A program made the translations under genes and the position numbers. Positions 5,809 through 13,542 of a stretch of DNA of 17,105 nucleotides are shown piece by piece. A model generated the notes under the pieces. That model had not been told where the DNA came from. It did no database searches and saw only the letters and a program-made list of their open reading frames with translations. The DNA lies in assembly GCA_900541565.1 (NCBI GenBank), contig UQKB01000032.1, positions 1 to 17,105 of the forward strand, read 5' to 3'. Positions within the stretch are counted from its first letter, which is position 1. The number at the start of each line of letters is the position of its first letter. This stretch comes from an uncultured Oscillospiraceae bacterium. GTDB taxonomy: Bacteria; Bacillota; Clostridia; Oscillospirales; Acutalibacteraceae.

Positions 5809-8631
5809 TTATGGCTTGCTTGAAAATTTGTCGAAAAAAACATCCTGTTTTTGCATGGACAAATCTGTATAGCTGTATCTGGATCCTAAAATTTCAATGT
5901 TTCCGTTACTGTCCTTTTTTAGGGTTTTACAGGGCTTTTCGCTTTCTTTAAGAACAGAAAAAAAGCTGCTGTTTGGATAAGAAAACAGTGTATAAAAAAT
6001 AAAGCGCCGGTACTTTTTGTTTTCTTCCTTTTCTATCGATTTTAATAACGTAAGCATGGTGTCCCGGTTAAACTTTTTCTTCCCCAGGCGCAGCGCGCAG
6101 CTCTCCCGCAGAGAAAAGGCCTCATCAAATTTTTCTTCGGCAGTTTTGTGTGTGCCTGCAAATACGGCTGAAACGGCCTGATTGGTTTGGTATACGTCTT
6201 CAAGCGTTTCTTTTATCTGTTTATAATAGATGCGTTTTGAAGAAAAACCCGTATGATCCAAAATTTCCGAAAAGGGGAGAAACGCTTTTTTTGCCGCCTT
6301 GCCCTTTTTCGTACATCGGTAAGCATGAATGCAGCTTTGCAGATAATCCATGGCGGTTTTATGCTTTACATAAGCTTTTTTTGCAGCGTTATAATACCCC
6401 TTCCGTTTAGCAAGGTGGGCAAAAAAGTTGGGTTTTATTTGCTTGTGATCTTTTTCCTTTGCGTATTTCTTCCGGATAGAAGCAAGCTCTCGGCTGTTGT
6501 CCACCAAAAATTCCTTTTTTGCTTTATCGATCTCAATACCGGAAGCAACGCTGAGTTTACATATATCCATATAGATATCTTGTATATCTGCAAAGGATTT
6601 GCCGGCGGCAAGCATGTCCCATACCAGTGTATTTAGCTCCTGGCTGAGGTTTACAATGTCGCCAATCAGGTTTTTGCTTGTCCGGATGTCCAGGTCTGCC
6701 TGCTCCTCCGGTAAATAGCACCTTTTGTTTTTTATGCCGGCTACGTCGCATACAGCCACTTTAAAACGGTCTTTATTGCGCATGGCCGCGTTGATCAAAA
6801 TGGCGTTATCTGTCAGCAAAATCGCATCGGAGTCAAAATCGCATCCGGCCAGCCTTTGCAAGATGTTTTCATTTATGCTGTTCATGTATACAATTTCTTC
6901 GGTTGTGTTTATATAGCGGTCAATCAACGGGTTGACTGCGTTTTTAGCCAGCAGAATATTTGAAAAGGTAATGTGCGGGCTGCGCGAGCCAAGCAGAAGC
7001 TGACCGTCTTTAAAGCGTTTACAGTAAAGCGTGCCCGGCGGTATTTGCGGATCGCCCGAAAATTTGCCAATGGAAGCCTGCAGCATTTCAATGGGATTGC
7101 CGCAAAGTGTGGCGTAGCATCCGTTGACCAGAACGCGGCCCTCTTTTAAATGTTTGATAAAGGCCTTCAGAAAATCGGCTTTAAAATCGTCGTATAGCTT
7201 TGTTTTTGAAAAGGCCTCGTTGCTGCCAAGCAATTTGTATATTATTTCCGATTTGCTTTTTATCCCGGTATCTGCAAAGCTTTCCTGTGGATAAACCTTG
7301 ATCCACCAGCGCAGGACCGCCGAATCTTTTTTTAACAGATCCAAAAAGTCAAAGGTCGGTTGTAAAAGCTGCGCGACCTCTTCTTTTGAAAGCTGCAGAC
7401 TGTTGATGAGCTGATAATGCGTCTGTGTTGCAGTGCCATCCAAAAAATGGGGTGGCTTTTCAAATTTTACAATGCCAAAATCGGGCAGCAAATGCTTAAA
7501 CCATTGCTGCAGCGTGCCAAATTTCAAATATTTAATACTGCTTGGGGTGGTGATCAGCTTTATATCCGAAATATCCTGCGCGAGCGTAAATCCGTTCAGC
7601 TGACTGATCTGTGTAATCCCTTGGTCTGCAAACCAGCGTTGTATATTTGTGTTAAAGCAGCACGATTTAAATAGGCGGTTGCGCAGCAAAAGCATGCCTT
7701 TGTTTTTATACCGGCCCATCAGTGAAGGGTCAATCAGCGATTGTCCGTCCCATATGGAATTGGTAATTTTACTGTTGCAGGCGGCAGCACGCAGACAGCC
7801 GCTTGCCTCCTGCACACGGATCACATCGTCAAAAAAGACGCTCGTGTAGTCCTCAATTACCAAAATGTTTTTTGGTAAAATCTTAATTGTATCAATCATA
7901 CTGCTTGCGGTTAGGGCAATATAAGATTCCAACGCCGCCAGATCTACCGGCGCGCCTGGCTGTATATGCAGGCCTGCCATCTCCCATTTATGCATTTTGG
8001 GATAAAGCCGTTCGTCTATAAAAAGGCATTTCCCAACCCGTGCGCTGCCGGAGGAGCGTTTCCAACGGATATATCGGACGCCGTTGCAAACAAAGCCGTT
8101 TTGGTACAGCTGTCTGCGGATATCAGCAACGCTTACAAGGGTGGCCATGTTTTTTTTCGCCTTATATACACCGTCATCCAGGTAAAAATACTTGCCCAAA
8201 ATATGGCTGTCAACCGGTTTTTTGACCGGCGTATTCACAATAATAGCGATCAGTGTGCCGTTTTCTATATGTACGCAATCTTCCATTTTTTCTCTTATAA
8301 ACGTATGACCGTATTTTAAATAGATATTTGCAGATGCACGGTTATAAGCCTTTACAGAGTAATGAAAAGAAACGTTTATGATACAAGAGGAAAACTCTTT
8401 TTTATTTTCCCAAAATGAAAACCGGTTGTTTCGATAAACCGATTTATAAACGGTGCGCAGCTGTAACAAATCCAAACTGTAGTCAAAGGCTGCTTTAAAT
8501 TTTTTTAAGTTATAAACGCCGTAGTTATTTTTTGTTATATAGCCGGCGTCAGTTTTTGCGCTGGAATAATTTGCTAAATATGTGTCCTTTCCGTCTATTT
8601 GCATAATATAAATTCCTTTTTTACGTTCCAT
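5809..8631 (-). CDS. Single-subunit RNA polymerase of the YonO/QDE-1-like two-barrel superfamily
   Basis: A 940-residue protein (ATG 8631-8629, AGGAGG 13 bases upstream; an ATG at 8604 is an alternative). The catalytic signature is GCDFDSDAILLTDN at residues 596-609, matching the metal-binding DxDxD loop of the second double-psi barrel of multisubunit RNA polymerases (NADFDGD) and of QDE-1/YonO-type enzymes; all three Asp (598, 600, 602) are kept, the Gly is Ser. About 45 residues earlier lies RSPHITFSNI, equivalent to the NRAPTLHR strand of beta-prime. Upstream, GMLLLRNRLFKSCCFNT (about 312-328) resembles the first barrel with its basic residues. YonO of phage SPbeta is a DNA-dependent RNA polymerase for late phage genes; QDE-1 enzymes can copy RNA. 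The gene lies upstream of the tail operon on the same strand with no clear terminator between. Its promoter carries the GAAC-N4-GT element. Which template it uses cannot be told from sequence. Confidence 0.82.
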   Translation of the reverse strand: MERKKGIYIMQIDGKDTYLANYSSAKTDAGYITKNNYGVYNLKKFKAAFDYSLDLLQLRTVYKSVYRNNRFSFWENKKEFSSCIINVSFHYSVKAYNRASANIYLKYGHTFIREKMEDCVHIENGTLIAIIVNTPVKKPVDSHILGKYFYLDDGVYKAKKNMATLVSVADIRRQLYQNGFVCNGVRYIRWKRSSGSARVGKCLFIDERLYPKMHKWEMAGLHIQPGAPVDLAALESYIALTASSMIDTIKILPKNILVIEDYTSVFFDDVIRVQEASGCLRAAACNSKITNSIWDGQSLIDPSLMGRYKNKGMLLLRNRLFKSCCFNTNIQRWFADQGITQISQLNGFTLAQDISDIKLITTPSSIKYLKFGTLQQWFKHLLPDFGIVKFEKPPHFLDGTATQTHYQLINSLQLSKEEVAQLLQPTFDFLDLLKKDSAVLRWWIKVYPQESFADTGIKSKSEIIYKLLGSNEAFSKTKLYDDFKADFLKAFIKHLKEGRVLVNGCYATLCGNPIEMLQASIGKFSGDPQIPPGTLYCKRFKDGQLLLGSRSPHITFSNILLAKNAVNPLIDRYINTTEEIVYMNSINENILQRLAGCDFDSDAILLTDNAILINAAMRNKDRFKVAVCDVAGIKNKRCYLPEEQADLDIRTSKNLIGDIVNLSQELNTLVWDMLAAGKSFADIQDIYMDICKLSVASGIEIDKAKKEFLVDNSRELASIRKKYAKEKDHKQIKPNFFAHLAKRKGYYNAAKKAYVKHKTAMDYLQSCIHAYRCTKKGKAAKKAFLPFSEILDHTGFSSKRIYYKQIKETLEDVYQTNQAVSAVFAGTHKTAEEKFDEAFSLRESCALRLGKKKFNRDTMLTLLKSIEKEENKKYRRFIFYTLFSYPNSSFFSVLKESEKPCKTLKKDSNGNIEILGSRYSYTDLSMQKQDVFFDKFSSKP

Positions 8632-8685
8632 AGGATTGGGCAAACCTCCTGCATGATTGTTATTATCAGAAAAAAGAAAGTTGTA

Positions 8686-8697
8686 GAACTTATGTGG
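8686..8697 (+). repeat. GAAC-N4-GT element in the polymerase gene leader
   Basis: GAACTTATGTGG shares the first 11 bases with the copies at 5609, 8733 and 9952. It falls between the predicted transcription start (about 8720) and the start codon of the polymerase gene, in the opposite orientation to the promoter copy. A second operator or a roadblock site is possible. Confidence 0.5.
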
Positions 8698-8726
8698 AAG
8701 AAAATGGAAAAAGAAATGCATACAAT

Positions 8727-8755
8727 AGACTAACACATAAGTTCTAACATGTCAA
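8727..8755 (-). promoter_or_regulatory. Polymerase gene promoter with overlapping operator-like element
   Basis: Minus strand: TTGACA at 8755-8750, 17-base spacer, TAGTCT at 8732-8727. The spacer ends with GAACTTATGTGT (8744-8733), directly against the -10 box, the same arrangement as at 8789 and 9941. Binding of a protein here would block RNA polymerase. The promoter also shows that the upstream ATG at 8736 cannot be the gene start. Confidence 0.75.
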
Positions 8756-8788
8756 TCTGTATTTTGATAGAATATTTTGAAGGTTGCA

Positions 8789-8817
8789 TTGACAAAAACG
8801 AACATTTGTGCTATCAT
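8789..8817 (+). promoter_or_regulatory. Promoter of the membrane protein gene with operator-like element
   Basis: TTGACA at 8789-8794, 17-base spacer, TATCAT at 8812-8817. GAACATTTGTGC (8800-8811) fills the end of the spacer as in the other two promoters. It is divergent from the polymerase promoter, with the two -35 boxes 33 bases apart. Confidence 0.78.
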
Positions 8818-8830
8818 TAAATCAGAAAAC

Positions 8831-8842
8831 GAACAAAAGTTC
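8831..8842 (+). repeat. Palindromic GAAC-N4-GTTC site (LexA-box-like)
   Basis: GAACAAAAGTTC, 31 bases (about three helical turns) downstream of the copy at 8800, just after the predicted transcription start and before the ribosome binding site of the membrane protein gene. It matches the GAAC-N4-GTTC pattern of Firmicutes LexA (DinR) boxes and is followed by TATT. Confidence 0.6.
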
Positions 8843-8861
8843 TATTAAAGAGGTGTAAAGC

Positions 8862-9191
8862 ATGTCAGATAAAAAAATATTGCAAAAGATGGGAAAATGC
8901 ATCTTAAAAAGAATGTATACGGTTTTTGCAGGCAGCGTACCTTTTTTCCTGGTTGAACTGCTCCCATCTCAGCCAATTGTTTATCTTTTTTTGTTTCTTT
9001 TCTTTTTTGGCAGTGCATCGCTTACGTTTATATCGTCCATGCGCGACGATCATATGATAAAGCGATTATTAAAGAAAAGGGAAAATAACAGGACAAGGGC
9101 GCAGCATGTTCCTCAAAAGCCGAGGCTTCTATATCTGCCGCGCCGTACTGAACATAAGTTAGCCGTCAATAGATTTAAAGGAGCCTCATAA
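8862..9191 (+). CDS. Small membrane protein with two hydrophobic helices
   Basis: A 109-residue protein starting at ATG 8862 with GAGGTG six bases upstream. Residues 1-18 are basic, residues about 19-36 and 38-58 are strongly hydrophobic (VFAGSVPFFLVELL and IVYLFLFLFFFGSASL), and the last 50 residues are very basic (MIKRLLKKRENNRTR). This helical hairpin with charged tails is compatible with a holin-like or small membrane effector topology, but no family is recognised. The gene is first in the rightward unit and is preceded by two copies of the GAAC-N4-GT element, so its expression should be tightly repressed and possibly induced by DNA damage. Confidence 0.65.
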   Translation: MSDKKILQKMGKCILKRMYTVFAGSVPFFLVELLPSQPIVYLFLFLFFFGSASLTFISSMRDDHMIKRLLKKRENNRTRAQHVPQKPRLLYLPRRTEHKLAVNRFKGAS

Positions 9192-9193
9192 CA

Positions 9194-9238
9194 ATGATGT
9201 TGAAACAGAGATGTATTGTTCGTTTTTTGAAACAGTAG
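9194..9238 (+). CDS. Possible 14-residue leader peptide
   Basis: ATG at 9194 follows AAAGGAG by 10 bases, where the ribosome binding site overlaps the end of the membrane protein gene. It would encode MMLKQRCIVRFLKQ before TAG at 9236-9238. The peptide is basic and has no known match. It may be a real small peptide or a chance ribosome binding site. Confidence 0.25.
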   Translation: MMLKQRCIVRFLKQ

Positions 9239-9304
9239 AATTCCTCATCAGGAAAAATAGAAAATTTACTTGCGTTTCCATTAAAAAACAGGTATTCTTT
9301 AACA

Positions 9305-9316
9305 GAACAAATGTTC
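9305..9316 (+). repeat. Palindromic GAAC-N4-GTTC site before the 193-residue gene
   Basis: GAACAAATGTTC followed by TATTGT. It is very close to the copy at 8831 (GAACAAAAGTTC, then TATT). No good -35 hexamer is seen 17 bases upstream of TATTGT, so any promoter here is weak. The rest of the 9239-9362 gap shows nothing else. Confidence 0.55.
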
Positions 9317-9362
9317 TATTGTTTTGCAAAGGCTAAAAAAGGAAAAGCAAAGAGGGATAGGG

Positions 9363-9944
9363 ATGGAAAGCAAGAGTACGGTATACAAGTATGAAATAGA
9401 TGGCAAGATTTTTCATGCAAGCTACGCATGGGAGGAAAAAGATCGCCTTATATTGGGCAGAGCGTTTGCCTTTTCTAAAATTTTTTTATTTTGTGAAAAA
9501 TGTTCTCTTGGATCCGAAAAAACAGCTTACCGCTTGCGCGACGGCAGACAGCTGTATTTATATGAAAAGCAATACAGGCCGCTAGGCCAAATTTGCCGTT
9601 ACCGCAGTTTTGCAGATCTCTTGCTGCCGCAAATATGTAAAACGGTAAATGGCCGCTTGGTTTTACAGCTGCATCGGGTGCAGCTTACACGTCAAATAGA
9701 AGAAAAACTGTGCAGACTGTTTTTCTCGCAGCTATTTGGGGGACTGCCCAATACGCAACAGGCAAGGACCCTGTATTTTTCTGTGGAAAATGAGGTTTTA
9801 TATTGCGGCTTGTTTGGGTTGGATTCTAACTGTGTCTTAACAGAAATTGAATATTACGACCCGCAAAGCGCAGCATATAAAGGGAAAAAAAGCAGGGAAC
9901 AGACGTATCGTACGGTTTTGCAAATTTTAAAACAGAAGAATTGA
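9363..9944 (+). CDS. Hypothetical protein, 193 residues
   Basis: ATG at 9363 has AGAGGG six bases upstream, which fixes the start; an upstream TTG at 9324 would have no ribosome binding site. The protein starts MESKSTVYKYEIDGKIF, is rich in Tyr, Phe and Leu, and appears mixed alpha/beta without a signal peptide or transmembrane helix. A central helix-rich part (QLTRQIEEKLCRLFFSQLFGG) is followed by strands (ARTLYFSVENEVLYCGLFGLD). It has six cysteines, not in a metal-site pattern. No family is recognised. It sits between the membrane protein and the MrpR-like repressor, behind a LexA-like site, and the promoter of the repressor overlaps its last codons. A role in regulation or induction of the element is an inference from position only. 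Confidence 0.7.
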   Translation: MESKSTVYKYEIDGKIFHASYAWEEKDRLILGRAFAFSKIFLFCEKCSLGSEKTAYRLRDGRQLYLYEKQYRPLGQICRYRSFADLLLPQICKTVNGRLVLQLHRVQLTRQIEEKLCRLFFSQLFGGLPNTQQARTLYFSVENEVLYCGLFGLDSNCVLTEIEYYDPQSAAYKGKKSREQTYRTVLQILKQKN

Positions 9945-9969
9945 CAAGTGCGAACTTATGTGTTAGTAT
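9941..9969 (+). promoter_or_regulatory. Promoter of the repressor-like gene with operator-like element
   Basis: TTGACA at 9941-9946, 17-base spacer, TAGTAT at 9964-9969. The element GAACTTATGTGT (9952-9963) abuts the -10 box. It is nearly identical to the polymerase promoter, including the spacer sequence next to the -10, which suggests one protein controls both and that the downstream repressor-like gene is autoregulated. Confidence 0.8.
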
Positions 9970-10009
9970 GAGGCTGCACAAATCCAACATGGAAAAGAGG
10001 GCGGCCGGC

Positions 10010-10939
10010 ATGACATATCAGGCGTTTATACAGGATTGCTTCCAGGAAGATAATCCTTTTGCAGTCAAGAAAAAATATTTGCAGGATTTTGCCTGCTATG
10101 TGCCTGACACGGCAGATGCAGCATCTATAAAACGCTTAACGAAAGAAGATTTTATACGTTTTTTCCGCGAACAGCGGGGGGGATTCAGCTGCGCCGCTTT
10201 TCGTAAGAACAGACGTCTGCTTGAAAACCTGTTTTTGCTGTTTTGTCAGTATGGCATTGCAGAAAAATCCCAAGCGGAGCAGGTCCGGTCCGTTGTATAC
10301 AGCGACATTGCTTGTGCTTACGATAACATTTATAAATTTTATTTTAAAGACCTGGAAGAACTGGATGCCTTTTTATATACCCTTCGCTTTGATATTGATC
10401 CGCTGGGAACGGTCGATCTGCTGGATTTCAGGGCACTGCTTTACCTGCTTTGGTATGGGATTGATACAAAAGATCTGATCCATATCAGAAAAGACGATTT
10501 GCACCCCGACGATTGCAGTGTATTTTTGCGCAGAACAAATCAGTTTATCTATTTTGACAAGGAGCCCTTTACTCTGCTTTGCCGCCATGCACAGGCGGAA
10601 GGAAAGGTAGATAAGATGGGGAAACGGTACAGCTATATTGCATCGGACTATCTGATGCGTTCCAAGTTTAGTGTACGCTTAACGGCAAACGCTTTAGCGC
10701 AGCAGATTACCTGGATCAATCATTTTGCAAAAAAGTATCATAAGGTGCTTCAAATCAATAAAATCAGGATCAATGGCAAATTTGTCAAAATTCGCGCAAA
10801 AAAAGAAGCGATCTTGCAGCAAAGCCCAACGGCAGATGCAGACGGCGCGGCTATCAAAGCGGTAAACGGTGACAACGGTTATTCTCTGCGTGAATTTAAG
10901 AAGATGTATTTGATGTGGGAAGGCTTTTTTTATCCGTGA
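10010..10939 (+). CDS. MrpR-like repressor: tyrosine-recombinase fold without catalytic residues
   Basis: A 309-residue protein. The ATG at 10010 has AGAGGG eight bases upstream; the more upstream TTG at 9941 lies in the -35 box and is excluded. Residues 1-90 look like the helical core-binding domain of tyrosine recombinases (KRLTKEDFIRFFREQ). The segment DFRALLYLLWYGIDTKDLIHIRKDDL (about 139-164) has the pattern of the catalytic-domain helix pair that normally carries the first Arg (GLRxxEL), but Asp stands at that position (D152). No HxxR box or nucleophilic Tyr in context is found. The segment INKIRINGKFVKI (about 249-261) and the C-terminal YSLREFKKMY fit degenerate members such as MrpR (YopR), the master repressor of SPbeta, which is similar in length. 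Likely DNA-binding repressor of the GAAC-N4-GT sites, including its own. A defective integrase is the alternative. Confidence 0.65.
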   Translation: MTYQAFIQDCFQEDNPFAVKKKYLQDFACYVPDTADAASIKRLTKEDFIRFFREQRGGFSCAAFRKNRRLLENLFLLFCQYGIAEKSQAEQVRSVVYSDIACAYDNIYKFYFKDLEELDAFLYTLRFDIDPLGTVDLLDFRALLYLLWYGIDTKDLIHIRKDDLHPDDCSVFLRRTNQFIYFDKEPFTLLCRHAQAEGKVDKMGKRYSYIASDYLMRSKFSVRLTANALAQQITWINHFAKKYHKVLQINKIRINGKFVKIRAKKEAILQQSPTADADGAAIKAVNGDNGYSLREFKKMYLMWEGFFYP

Positions 10940-10950
10940 AAGAAAAAGGA

Positions 10951-10993
10951 ACCACCGTTGCGTTGTGCCGGTGGTATACATTGCTTTCTTTTT
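10951..10993 (+). terminator. Possible terminator of the repressor-like gene
   Basis: A 7-bp stem (ACCACCG at 10951-10957 with CGGTGGT at 10969-10975) starts 11 bases after the stop codon. It is followed, after a gap of 8 bases, by a T-rich stretch (10984-10993). The gap makes it weaker than a standard terminator. Confidence 0.45.
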
Positions 10994-11030
10994 AGCGTTT
11001 TATTTCCATTGATTTTTACGGTATTTATAA

Positions 11031-11064
11031 AAAAGCGCACAGCCAACAGCTGTGCGCTTTTTTT
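11031..11064. terminator. Bidirectional intrinsic terminator
   Basis: A 13-bp perfect stem (AAAAGCGCACAGC at 11031-11043 with its complement at 11049-11061, loop CAACA) has a T run on both strands. It ends hppA from the right and any rightward transcript from the phage-derived block. The 10994-11030 stretch holds nothing else. Confidence 0.88.
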
Positions 11065-11093
11065 AATTATCTGCTATTTGCTGCAACAATTTT

Positions 11094-13196
11094 TTAGAAA
11101 AGGTGGTATGAAACAATTACGCTTGCAAAAACAATGGCCACCATGGAAAGCAGCTTGATTAAAATATTGATCGAAGGGCCGGATGTATCCTTAAATGGAT
11201 CGCCAACTGTATCGCCCACAACGGCTGCTTTATGCGCGTCGCTGCCTTTTCCACCGTGCGCGCCGCCTTCAATATATTTTTTTGCGTTATCCCACGCTCC
11301 GCCGGAATTTGCCATCATAACGGCAAGGATAAAGCCGGAAACGGTTGCGCCGCCAAGCATACCGCAAATGCCGTTTACACCAAGGATCAGGCCGACAATA
11401 ATTGGAGCGACAACCGCAATAATAGCAGGCAGAAGCATTTCCTTTTGTGCCGATTTTGTGCAAATATCAACGCACGCTGCATAATCCGGATCTCTTTTTC
11501 CCTCCATAAGTCCCTTGATTTGTTTAAATTGCCGCCGGACCTCTACAACAATGCTCTGTGCGGCCCGGCCTACTGCGTCCATGGTGAGGGCTGCAAAAAG
11601 GAACGGCAGCATTCCGCCGACAAACAGGCCGATCAATACCGGCGGGTTGACCAGGCTTAATTCAAACTGGAAGTCAGGGTCGATAATCTGAACCTCTGCA
11701 ATAAAGGATGCAATTAAGGCAAGCGCCGTTAAAGCCGCAGAACCAATGGCAAATCCCTTTCCAGTGGCAGCAGTTGTGTTGCCCAAAGAATCCAACGCAT
11801 CGGTACGCTTGCGGACGTCTTCTCCCAATCCAGCCATTTCGGCAATCCCGCCGGCGTTATCCGCAACGGGGCCGTACGCATCTGTCGCAAGGGTAATGCC
11901 CAGGGTAGAGAGCATACCAACGGCCGAAAGGCCAACGCCATAAAGGCCCTGGTTGAAAGAAGCATCGCCAATTCCGCCGCTGCCGCCAGAAACAGTGTAG
12001 CTCACCAGTACAGAGATACCCACGATAATTACAGGCAAAACAGTGGACAGCATACCAAGGGACAAGCCGCCAATAATAATGGTGGCCGGCCCGGTAAGAG
12101 CGGTTTTTGCAAGCTTCCGTGTGGGTTTGTATGTATCAGAGGTAAAATATTCTGTTGTAATGCCAATTAAAATACCGGCAACTAGGCCGCAGAGAATCGC
12201 AATATAAAAGCCTATTTTTTCTGCACCAAGGCCAAAATAAATCAGGGGAAAAGCTGCAACCGCAATAATCAGACCGCTAATCCATGTCCCACGGCGCAGT
12301 GCAAAAAGAAGGTTCTTTTGCGAAGCGCCCTCTTTTGTCCTGACAAAAAACGTACCGATAATCGAAGCAAGGATTCCGATCGCTGCCATAACCATGGGGA
12401 TCGTCACACCCTCAAAGCCAAGGCCGGCTGCAACTGCCAGCGCTGCGGTCGATATAATAGAGCCTACATAGGATTCATACAAGTCTGCACCCATACCGGC
12501 AACATCGCCGACGTTATCGCCCACATTGTCCGCGATAACAGCCGGATTCCTTGGGTCGTCTTCCGGGATCCCAACCTCAACTTTACCAACAAGGTCGGCG
12601 CCCACGTCTGCAGCCTTTGTAAAAATACCGCCGCCTACACGGGCAAATAACGCCATGGAAGAAGCCCCCATGCCAAAAGTAAGCATAGCAGAGGTGATGG
12701 ATTGAATCTGTTCGGCCTCCGGCAAAGCACGGAAAACCCATTTCAGGAAGAAATACCAAAACGAAATATCCACAAGCCCCAGGCCAACTACAACAAAGCC
12801 CATAACAGCGCCGGAAGAAAACGCCACCTTTAAACCGGCATTTAAGCTGTTTTGTGCCGCGTTTGCTGTGCGGGAGTTAGCCGCGGTCGCAATTTTCATA
12901 CCAATAAATCCGGAAAGGCCTGAAAAAAATCCGCCCGTCAGAAAAGCAAACGGTACAAATATGGTAAGAAACCCGTTAAAGGCCAGGATAAGAAGAATAA
13001 CAAAGATTACAGCAAAGAAAATGCTTACACCAATGTATTGCCGCTTTAAATAAGCGTTTGCGCCTTTGCGCACGGCACGGGAAATTTTCATCATAAGGCT
13101 GTTGCCTTCTGGGGTTTTCAGGACTCTGCGCGCCAGATACAAAGCATAAAGCAACGCGATAATTGCACCGGCAGGCGCTAAGATGGTCAAATCCAT
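11094..13196 (-). CDS. hppA: Membrane-bound ion-pumping pyrophosphatase
   Basis: A 700-residue, strongly hydrophobic protein with about 16 membrane helices, the full length for bacterial members. It hydrolyses pyrophosphate to two phosphates and pumps H+ or Na+ across the membrane, recovering energy from biosynthetic pyrophosphate. The signature DVGADLVGKVE (D197, K205, E207) is the substrate-binding DX7KXE motif, followed by EDDPRNPAVIADNVGDNVGD with magnesium-binding Asp residues. The segment GNTTAATGKGFAIGSA (472-487) has Ala476 and Gly479, the pattern of potassium-dependent enzymes; independent ones have Lys and Thr there. Whether it pumps H+ or Na+ cannot be told from what I see. ATG at 13196-13194 follows AAAGGAGG. 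It has its own promoter and terminator and is ordinary chromosome, not linked to the neighbouring accessory regions. Confidence 0.97.
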   Translation of the reverse strand: MDLTILAPAGAIIALLYALYLARRVLKTPEGNSLMMKISRAVRKGANAYLKRQYIGVSIFFAVIFVILLILAFNGFLTIFVPFAFLTGGFFSGLSGFIGMKIATAANSRTANAAQNSLNAGLKVAFSSGAVMGFVVVGLGLVDISFWYFFLKWVFRALPEAEQIQSITSAMLTFGMGASSMALFARVGGGIFTKAADVGADLVGKVEVGIPEDDPRNPAVIADNVGDNVGDVAGMGADLYESYVGSIISTAALAVAAGLGFEGVTIPMVMAAIGILASIIGTFFVRTKEGASQKNLLFALRRGTWISGLIIAVAAFPLIYFGLGAEKIGFYIAILCGLVAGILIGITTEYFTSDTYKPTRKLAKTALTGPATIIIGGLSLGMLSTVLPVIIVGISVLVSYTVSGGSGGIGDASFNQGLYGVGLSAVGMLSTLGITLATDAYGPVADNAGGIAEMAGLGEDVRKRTDALDSLGNTTAATGKGFAIGSAALTALALIASFIAEVQIIDPDFQFELSLVNPPVLIGLFVGGMLPFLFAALTMDAVGRAAQSIVVEVRRQFKQIKGLMEGKRDPDYAACVDICTKSAQKEMLLPAIIAVVAPIIVGLILGVNGICGMLGGATVSGFILAVMMANSGGAWDNAKKYIEGGAHGGKGSDAHKAAVVGDTVGDPFKDTSGPSINILIKLLSMVAIVFASVIVSYHLF

Positions 13197-13228
13197 TTTG
13201 AATTCCTCCTTTGTAACACTTTACATTA

Positions 13229-13256
13229 AGCATAGCACAAATCGCGTTTTTTTCAA
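13229..13256 (-). promoter_or_regulatory. hppA promoter
   Basis: Minus strand: TTGAAA (13256-13251), 16-base spacer, extended -10 TGCTATGCT with TATGCT at 13234-13229. The predicted start is about 25 bases before the hppA ribosome binding site. The remaining 13257-13542 gap is A/T-rich, has a 7-bp hairpin with arms AAACAGG and CCTGTTT near 13405-13425, and otherwise shows nothing clear. Confidence 0.7.
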
Positions 13257-13542
13257 TAGAATTTTTAAAATAAATTTAAAAAGATAAAAAAAATTAGTTG
13301 TTATAACGAAATTTGTAGAATGTACGTTTAATTTGCCTTTGTTTAAAGACATTATTTTTCTTGCACGGCAGGCAGAAAAAAGCACAGTGCAAATAAAATT
13401 ACAAACAGGACACGCATCCTGTTTGCAGCGGCTCATGCAAGCCATGCGTACCCTTTTTCAGAAAGGAGAAGCACAGTAAAGCTTATTTTGTATGTCTGCG
13501 CCGCATGCACAAATGCTGCATACACTAATATGGGGTGATTTT

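Noticed and set aside
8632..8736. N-terminal extension of the polymerase to an ATG at 8736.
   Set aside because: It would begin inside the spacer of the polymerase promoter, upstream of the predicted transcription start, and its translation is an uncharged aromatic run with no ribosome binding site.
9941..10009. Longer start (TTG) for the repressor-like gene.
   Set aside because: The codon is part of the -35 hexamer of the gene's own promoter; the ATG at 10010 has a proper ribosome binding site.
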